Shown in pieces: positions 58,421-64,000 of a stretch of DNA of 64,000 bases. The notes under the pieces were generated by a model, which was not told the origin of the DNA, did not search any database, and saw nothing but the letters and a program-made list of their open reading frames with translations. This stretch comes from Sipunculus nudus (lineage: Eukaryota > Annelida > Sipuncula > Golfingiida > Sipunculidae): assembly GCA_026874595.1 (NCBI GenBank), contig CM049322.1:42274340-42338339 (forward strand), read 5' to 3'. The position numbers and the translations under genes were made by a program. Within the stretch, counting starts at the first letter, position 1. Every line of letters starts with the position of its first letter.

Positions 58421-58601
58421 GATTTGTTTGCAAATGAAAATGTAAGTGAAAGTACTACTTGTTGTTCTAATGCAAATTGCGCTGCTATTTATCAGTGTCT
58501 AGATAACCATTCAATCTGCAGTACAAAGAAAATAAAAGAAAATATGGATCTCATTAAATGGATGAATACATGTATATCAACATGCTTTCACCAGAAACTA
58601 G
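58421..58601 (+). CDS. Candidate internal exon, plus strand, unknown product
   Basis: Preceded by 'tttggtattttag' (acceptor) and followed by CTAG|gtattt (donor). It stays open for 60 codons plus one base, with a cysteine-rich piece (TTCCSNANCAAIYQCLD) and later WMNTCISTCFHQKL. Its phase-1 end matches the phase of the exon at 58702 across a 100-bp intron. I do not recognise a domain. An open stretch of this length is not rare by chance in this window, so support comes mainly from the matched splice phases. Confidence 0.3.
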
Positions 58602-58701
58602 GTATTTATCAATAAGATTTAGGTATGATATCCACCCAGAATGGATCGAAGTGAAATTTCACAATGTCATCATTAAATAACTTGTTTCCTGTTGTTTACA
58701 G

Positions 58702-58901
58702 TTCTTGGTTTGTATGTTTCTGTCTGCACACTCTGCAACCTGCATCCCATCCATGATGATGCTGACATTTTCAGACTTGTGAATATCACCTTCTTACTTG
58801 GTGCATACTTCAGTCTCCTCTGCACCCTCCTCCTAAACCATAAACGAAAGAAAGGAAATTTCTATATTGATATGTTTTGTTTTCATGATTATTCTGAATA
58901 A
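58702..58901 (+). CDS. Candidate terminal exon, plus strand, one membrane segment
   Basis: Preceded by a strong pyrimidine-rich acceptor (cttgtttcctgttgtttacag). It completes the split codon from 58601 and stays open for 66 codons to TAA at 58899-58901. The peptide has a hydrophobic stretch (NITFLLGAYFSLLCTLLL) followed by NHKRKK, a pattern of a single membrane span with a positively charged inner side. An AATAAA at 59059-59064 could end the transcript. Product unknown. Confidence 0.33.
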
Positions 58902-59058
58902 TAATAATAATGATAATAATGTCTTTATATGTATGTATAATGAAGTATCAGTTAGAGAATTACAGTGACAGATACTATGTGTAAATGTTTTTAGAGGGCG
59001 TTTAAATAACCATATTAATTATCCAATGTATATAACAATGAGAAAAAATTGATCTGTA

Positions 59059-59064
59059 AATAAA
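59059..59064 (+). other. Possible polyadenylation signal
   Basis: AATAAA 158 nt after the candidate stop codon at 58901. The hexamer is common in AT-rich DNA, so it is only supportive. Confidence 0.25.
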
Positions 59065-59223
59065 TATGTAATGTTATGGCTATCATCATTCATATGTCTT
59101 TTTTCTGTTGATCATATATCACCTCGAAATCAAGAAATGCTAGGTTAATCTCATTGATGTCGGCTTATATATTGTTATTAGAAAAATCTAGGGATATTAT
59201 AGTCTTCATACCTGATGACTTAC

Positions 59224-59301
59224 CTTCTTAAATATAGAGTCAGTTTTTTTTTCTCCAAGATGCTGTGGTCCTAGCAGATCGAACAGCACAAGCTCTGGCA
59301 C
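59224..59301 (-). CDS. Candidate internal exon, minus strand, unknown product
   Basis: On the minus strand 'gtttttacag' precedes and AAGAAG|gtaagt follows, both excellent. The 78 nt are 26 codons in phase 0 (VPELVLFDLLGPQHLGEKKT... ending IFKK). Together with the exon at 59557 it would read ...LCSPEF-VPELVLFDLLG.... A possible last exon follows an acceptor-like 'tttcaatacag' near 58130 and would stop after SHKR. No family recognised. Confidence 0.4.
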
Positions 59302-59556
59302 CTGTAAAAACATCTGCTTATTATAATTCAAAGTTTTAGTTAGGGTTTCGGGGAACATTGAAATAAGTATAAATACGTATAAAATATACATACGTCTAGT
59401 GCATAATATACATCTTATGTGCAATCTGAGCGATATTGAGAGGATATCGGCACGTAAGACTAAAATTATGTTGCTCAATTAGATAATTTTTACTATTTAG
59501 AAGAAAAATCTTTAAACTCGTGCAATGGTATCCACAATGACATATAATATACTCAC

Positions 59557-59622
59557 AAATTCAGGAGAACAAAGCTTGATTTCAGCTTGCAAAACAGATT
59601 TTATATTCATTCTGAAGCAGGG
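59557..59622 (-). CDS. Candidate exon, minus strand, unknown product
   Basis: Flanked by 'tttactgttacag' and GAATTT|gtgagt on the minus strand. 66 nt, 22 codons in phase 0 (PCFRMNIKSVLQAEIKLCSP, then EF). The internal Met could be the start, because the open frame upstream (to about 59748) has no ATG. Joins 59224-59301 in phase across a 255-bp intron. Confidence 0.38.
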
Positions 59623-59904
59623 CTGTAACAGTAAACATCGTGTGGCTGGACAGAACAGTGGGTGGTAGTCCAGACAAAGAAAGTTGGCGCGCTTCTTTGG
59701 CGACCCGTGTGCTAAGGTCAAATTAGCCCCTCCGACTAACTACGCTCGTCCAGTAGTCGAGTTCGTCATTCCTACATCTAATGGCGAACAACTTAGTCGA
59801 CCGTGATTTTGACTAACCGCTTGACGGAATCGTTTCAGTGTTATAATATTGATACGGATGAATCGGATAAGGCCCGACCGGATCTATTATGACCACGCAA
59901 TTTA

Positions 59905-60058
59905 CACAAGGCCTTGTGCTTAAATAACACAAGGCCTTGTGTCATGCACCCAATGACTTATAATTAATACAAGTTTGTGTTAACACAACACAAACTTGTG
60001 TTATATGTCTTTAACACAAGATCTTGTGTTACCCTGTAACACAAGGGGATTTACAGTG
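59905..60058. repeat. Right array of AACACAAG/CTTGTGTT palindromes
   Basis: Shorter counterpart of the left array: 'acacaaggccttgtgc', 'aacacaaggccttgtgtc', 'aacacaacacaaacttgtgt', 'aacacaagatcttgtgtt', ending in the terminal inverted repeat. Confidence 0.88.
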
Positions 60059-63000
60059 TAACTATAGATTAAGTCGACCACTGGTTGCCGCCGGAGATAT
60101 CTCTGACCGTGTGTCAATATTTATTTATGACTAATGGACACATATCTACGATATCTAATGCCATGTTTTTACATATGTCATCAGGTATAAACATTGGATC
60201 GAAGGGACCCCAGGATCAATACGCACCTTTGAGATTTTGACTTCAGGGACACATGTTGAACAAAACCAAACGCACGCTTGAAACCGGTGAATTAAATCTT
60301 ACCGCATCAAAGTCAAGTGGCATGATTCAGTTTTTTTATTTGAATGTCTTAAAGGGCAAAAATATTCATTTCGACGACATAATGACGATGCTAATGAACA
60401 AAAAAATATATACATACAAACAAACATATAATATATATAGTCCCAACCGCTGTGTACACTTTCTTATATATAGTTTCAGGTGATACATATGTATATTAGA
60501 TCGTGGGTATGCACATTCTCTAGCACCAAATAGTATCGCATGATTAATGCATCAAAACTTGATATATACAAGCTCCTATATGTGGTTACAATTTACATAT
60601 GTAATAATTACATAAACTGTTTTTATTACTGTGGCTATTGTGTCCTTTATGTACAAGGGATAATATTTTTGTCATGGTGTAGGTGTGATTCAGACATAGG
60701 ACTTTAAGCGCAATTTCTGTCACTTCGTCTTGGATGGTTTGGACAAATGTACCACACAAAATTATTATTTTTAGTTGGTAACTATTTCAGATATTCTCCA
60801 AAATAAAAATAAAAAAATAAAAACTTGCCTTTTATCTAATTATATATACGACAGCTGCAGCTAAATGAAATAACACATGTAAACAATGCGAACATTGCGA
60901 CCCCTCAGCAGATATGTCCACTGTAACTAGAGTGCACTAGGAGAGCGCATATCTCTCCAATCATATTTGATTTTTTCGAGATTCTTCAAATCCTTAGCAA
61001 CAAAATCACAGAGCCCATCTCAGTTTACTTTATCCATTTGTCTTTCAGAATATCTTTTAAGTGACAGACAATGATTTAAACTGTATTTTCCTTTCCTGTA
61101 ATTTCTTTGAACTAATTCGTGGAAAATATTATTAATTTTCGTATTTTATAACGCAATTAAGGATTAGAGAGTAAGGAAGAAAGATTTATTGAAAGGTGGT
61201 GATTATATTTTGTGAAACATGTGGGGTAGCATATGTTAAAAAATAATTCGACTGACACCTATGTATTTTTCAAAAATACTATTTGAAATGGTCAATAGAA
61301 CCAAGGTGGTTTCATAAAAGGTGGTAAAAGGTTTCTGCGCTTTATTATAAAGGCCGGTATTTACTTGACCAATGCCTTATAGGTTTTACTTAATATGGCT
61401 TTACATGTATATTCTGTTGTTCAGTTAAACGGGTTCCAAAGTAGTACAAATATTGTTGTTGAAATCATGTTCAGATATCATGGTGCATTGTCTACTTGAC
61501 TGAAGACCTGTTCAGGCCTTAACATCACATTATGGAGCTCTCTTGTGTGAACATATGTCGCTTTCGGTTTCCTGCTCGATGAAGAAATGATATCATCTTC
61601 ATGGTGAACTGTCTCTCAGGGGGCGAATTATAGTAACAGAACATCCACCCAGAACAACAATTCTTAATTATTTGTTGTGGTTTCGACTGATAACGGGAAA
61701 CCAGGTTTAAAACGGGCGTGGCTTGACATAAATAGGAGCTATCTCCTGAGGCATCAGTGAAGCTTTCGTTTAGAAACAATACCATTTGCCTGATAAGAAT
61801 TGTTAATGAGATTATGTTGTTATTCATGACAACTCGTCTTTATCACTACAGGCCCTGCCCAAGATCAGTTCATATGTAAACTGATGTATGTCATGATATG
61901 GTGTGTATGCATATACAGGCATATACGGTGTGTTACTTGATACATAATCGTATAATCAAATGTTTAATAGTTACTCTGCAAAACCGTGTATTTCGTGAGG
62001 TGCTGTAAGAGATTTTGTAGAGTTTTGATAAGTTTTCCCGGAATATATATCAAATAAGGAACCATCCGAGAATAATACAAATAAAATAATAATAATAATA
62101 TTAATACTAATTAAAATAATAATAAAAATGACAAAAATAACAGTTTTCAATTGAAGGGCGGGGTCATCCTAAAAGCGTTTCTTGATCTTCTACTCGGAAT
62201 ACACAGTCTATCGGCCAACATACTGTCTCCGCAGAAAGACTCTCCCATTTAGACTGTTTTTTAAAGTCAGTTTCTGTATATGGTGCACTTGGCACATATA
62301 ACACATATGTAAAGTAAATCTAAAGTATCGTTAATGATAAAAGCTGTTAGTATTAAGAGACGAACAACTAACGATAGACAGACCAGTCGTGGTGCTGCAG
62401 CTCACAGATGTGCTAGTGATGGTGCATACTCTGTAGGGATCTTGATAGTGAAGACTCAACATTAAAAAAAAATTACATCATTTATTTTAAAACCAAAAGC
62501 ATAAATTACAATGCATGCAAATTGCATGAAAAAATAGTTTATATAAACCAATCATCTGCAGATTTTAAATTCATAAAGAAACCAATGAGTCATTAAGATC
62601 ATCTGTTAACAGTTCTTAAACTGTGACATCTCAATTAGATTTTCAAAATGCCATAACCATCCTTCACAGTTTTCCTAAATTAATTTTCTTACAGCTGAAC
62701 ATCAGTGACAAAGATACAAGCAAAGAGTGTACAGATGCTCTTTGGAAATAACAAACGATACTGTTGATTAGAACAAGCTAAATGAAAATTGTCGCCGTAG
62801 TCATTTATAATTATGTATGATGAATAAATATTACAAAAATATTTATCCACTTTTAAATACCCCATGGATTACTGAGGATCATACATGCTTAAAGGTGCCC
62901 ATTCACCAACCTTTTGAAAACGGATTAATGTGAATCCTTGCTTCCTCTCTGTATATATTAAGGATCTAAGGGTTAATTTGGTTGTAAAATGTTCTTGTAA

Positions 63001-63937
63001 CCCCTTCGTGAAGGATGCATGAATAATTCGTAAACAAGCAATGTTGACAAACAGGAGATACAATTATATGAACCTGATTTTACAAAATCACATGCCTGCT
63101 GTAACCTGGCAGATACCAAATGCCAGTAAAAGTGATACAGCTTGTCAAACTAATCATGAATAATACACATACACAGTTCTAATTATGATTAAAGGTAAAT
63201 CCACTGCTTAGAAAGGGTCACCTTTGATTTAATTTGGCAGTATAAAAAATAGGAATAAAAATGCCTTAAACATATGATAGTTAAATATATGTTTCCCCTA
63301 CATAACTGGTATTTATCCATGCTACTGCTACCTCACTGCTTGAGAACAGTATTTAAACATTATATTGAGCCCTTCTTGAATGTAGAAGATATCCATTTTA
63401 GTTCAAACAATGAGTTTAAATGTTCTTTCAATCTTCAGTGAACTCCAGACATTTTAGGATATGATAAAAAAGCTCAGCCCAGTCACCTAATCAGAACATT
63501 TTCAGAATCAGAACACAGGGAAAATTAAATATTAGTTAAGCACATATGAAATAGGTAAAGTGTGAATTTGAATGGTATTCATTACCATATTACGAAACAT
63601 TTATTTGAAAATCTGCCGATACCCTGAAATATCCACCACAGCCGTATTTGTTGCATTTACCATAATACCACAATTAATCTCTAATCCTCTAAAGAACAGA
63701 TCTCATTTCACATATCATCTCCCCATCTTCAAAACTAGGGAGGAACTCCAACATTTTGGCCTGACTCTTCAAATTTGTTTTCCCATTGAAAGCCCTGCAT
63801 ATACAAACTCGAGGGCAAACTTATCGTATTTTCGATATTGAATACTCTGTGAGCTATGGTCCTTGGCAGCCGAAGAAATATGTGTTATAGAAAACATTCA
63901 GCCTTAAAGAACCTTAATTTTACTTTGTCGTTGACAG
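60059..63937. other. 3' part of intron 1, nothing coding recognised
   Basis: AT-rich. An AAT-rich patch at 62083-62140. 'gggcgtggcttgacataaat' near 61716 looks promoter-like but leads to no exon. 'ttaaaggtgcccattcacc' near 62890 is a repeat word shared with 55130. Confidence 0.5.
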
Positions 63938-64000
63938 ATCACGCACGCTGGAATCTGTCATACAGATGTTCATCTTCAAGATGGCTACTTTGACCTGGGA
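63938..64000 (+). CDS. Zinc-type alcohol dehydrogenase (MDR family), exon 2 (cut by window end)
   Basis: The acceptor 'ctttgtcgttgacag' ends at 63937 and the exon is open to the window edge (21 codons), reading ITHAGICHTDVHL then QDGYFDLG. GICHTD is the catalytic-zinc ligand block of the alcohol dehydrogenase family: the Cys binds zinc and the Thr takes part in proton relay, as in yeast-type enzymes (GVCHTDLH). The GYFDLG that follows matches the GGYDLG-like stretch of this subfamily. Joined to exon 1 the cysteine would be residue 39. The remaining zinc ligands (GHE and the structural four-Cys loop) must lie downstream, outside the window. Confidence 0.88.
   Translation, partial: MTHAGICHTDVHLQDGYFDLG

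Larger units (their letters stand above)
57492..60058. mobile_element. 2.57-kb element with palindromic subterminal arrays
   Basis: The left end CACTCTAAATCCCCTTGTGT and the right end (reversed CACTGTAAATCCCCTTGTGT) are inverted repeats with TA on both outer sides (57490-57491, 60059-60060). Inside each end lie arrays of AACACAAG/CTTGTGTT palindromes (about 57506-57905 and 59905-60055), which look like clustered binding sites. The middle 2 kb is unique here and contains splice-flanked exon candidates on both strands plus a (TG)n(TA)n tract. I infer a TA-targeting DNA transposon that either carries its own split genes or has captured host exons. No DDE-type motif was recognised. Confidence 0.6.
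45065..63937 (+). other. Intron 1 of the dehydrogenase gene (18,873 bp)
   Basis: Bounded by gtaatt at 45065 and 'ctttgtcgttgacag' ending at 63937, both canonical. It contains the hammerhead hairpin, receptor-motif repeat copy 3, a Tigger-like element, a SINE fragment, a MITE, a LINE-tail-like repeat and the 2.57-kb palindromic-end element, each listed below. An undetected small exon inside it is possible, but the phase-0 join and the continuous family match make exon 1 to exon 2 splicing the simplest reading. Confidence 0.8.

Noticed and set aside
61700-61780. Promoter-like 'gggcgtggc' plus 'ataaatag' on the plus strand
   Set aside because: No credible exon follows before 63938, and the dehydrogenase leader is better explained by the CpG-rich region at 44750.

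Overview
This window is eukaryotic, AT-rich and almost entirely non-coding. It most likely comes from a marine invertebrate, and a mollusc (perhaps a bivalve) is my best guess. The evidence is long (TA)n, (GA)n and (AAT)n microsatellites, tRNA-derived SINEs with intact pol III boxes, dispersed repeats full of TGACCTTTGACCT motifs, pogo/Tigger-like and other TA-flanked DNA transposons, and small exons with GT/AG splice sites far apart. The species assignment is inference. There is no operon structure, CRISPR array, rRNA or stand-alone tRNA gene.

One protein gene is well supported. A first coding exon (44969-45064, + strand) and a second exon running off the right edge (63938-64000) join in phase 0 and read as the N-terminus of a zinc-dependent medium-chain alcohol dehydrogenase, with the zinc-ligand block GICHTD. 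Its first intron is 18,873 bp and holds most of the right-hand mobile DNA. Two weaker candidate first exons lie on the minus strand at 3945-3962 and 11137-11176. Each is an ATG followed by a perfect gtaagt donor.

Layout. 1-14 kb: a nuclear-receptor-motif repeat, a full-length SINE, microsatellites, palindromic elements and the two minus-strand candidate exons. 14.2-15.8 kb: a 1.54-kb element with ~108-bp terminal inverted repeats (TIRs). 17.7-28.2 kb: dispersed repeats, a Penelope-like footprint with a hammerhead ribozyme, and a SINE nested between two copies of another repeat. 28-41 kb: microsatellites, a second SINE family, GAGTCC-type repeats and a foldback element. 41.4-43.4 kb: a 38-bp minisatellite of about 50 copies with 152-bp and 388-bp higher-order periods. 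44.75-64 kb: the dehydrogenase promoter, exon 1, giant intron and exon 2.

The most interesting signals are: (i) self-cleaving hammerhead ribozyme folds next to (TA)n tracts, including an 87-bp-arm inverted repeat (45594-45771) with one hammerhead on each strand; (ii) a 2.57-kb TA-flanked element (57492-60058) whose ends are arrays of AACACAAG/CTTGTGTT palindromes and whose interior holds splice-flanked exon candidates on both strands; (iii) the higher-order minisatellite, whose units each carry a pol III A-box-like sequence.
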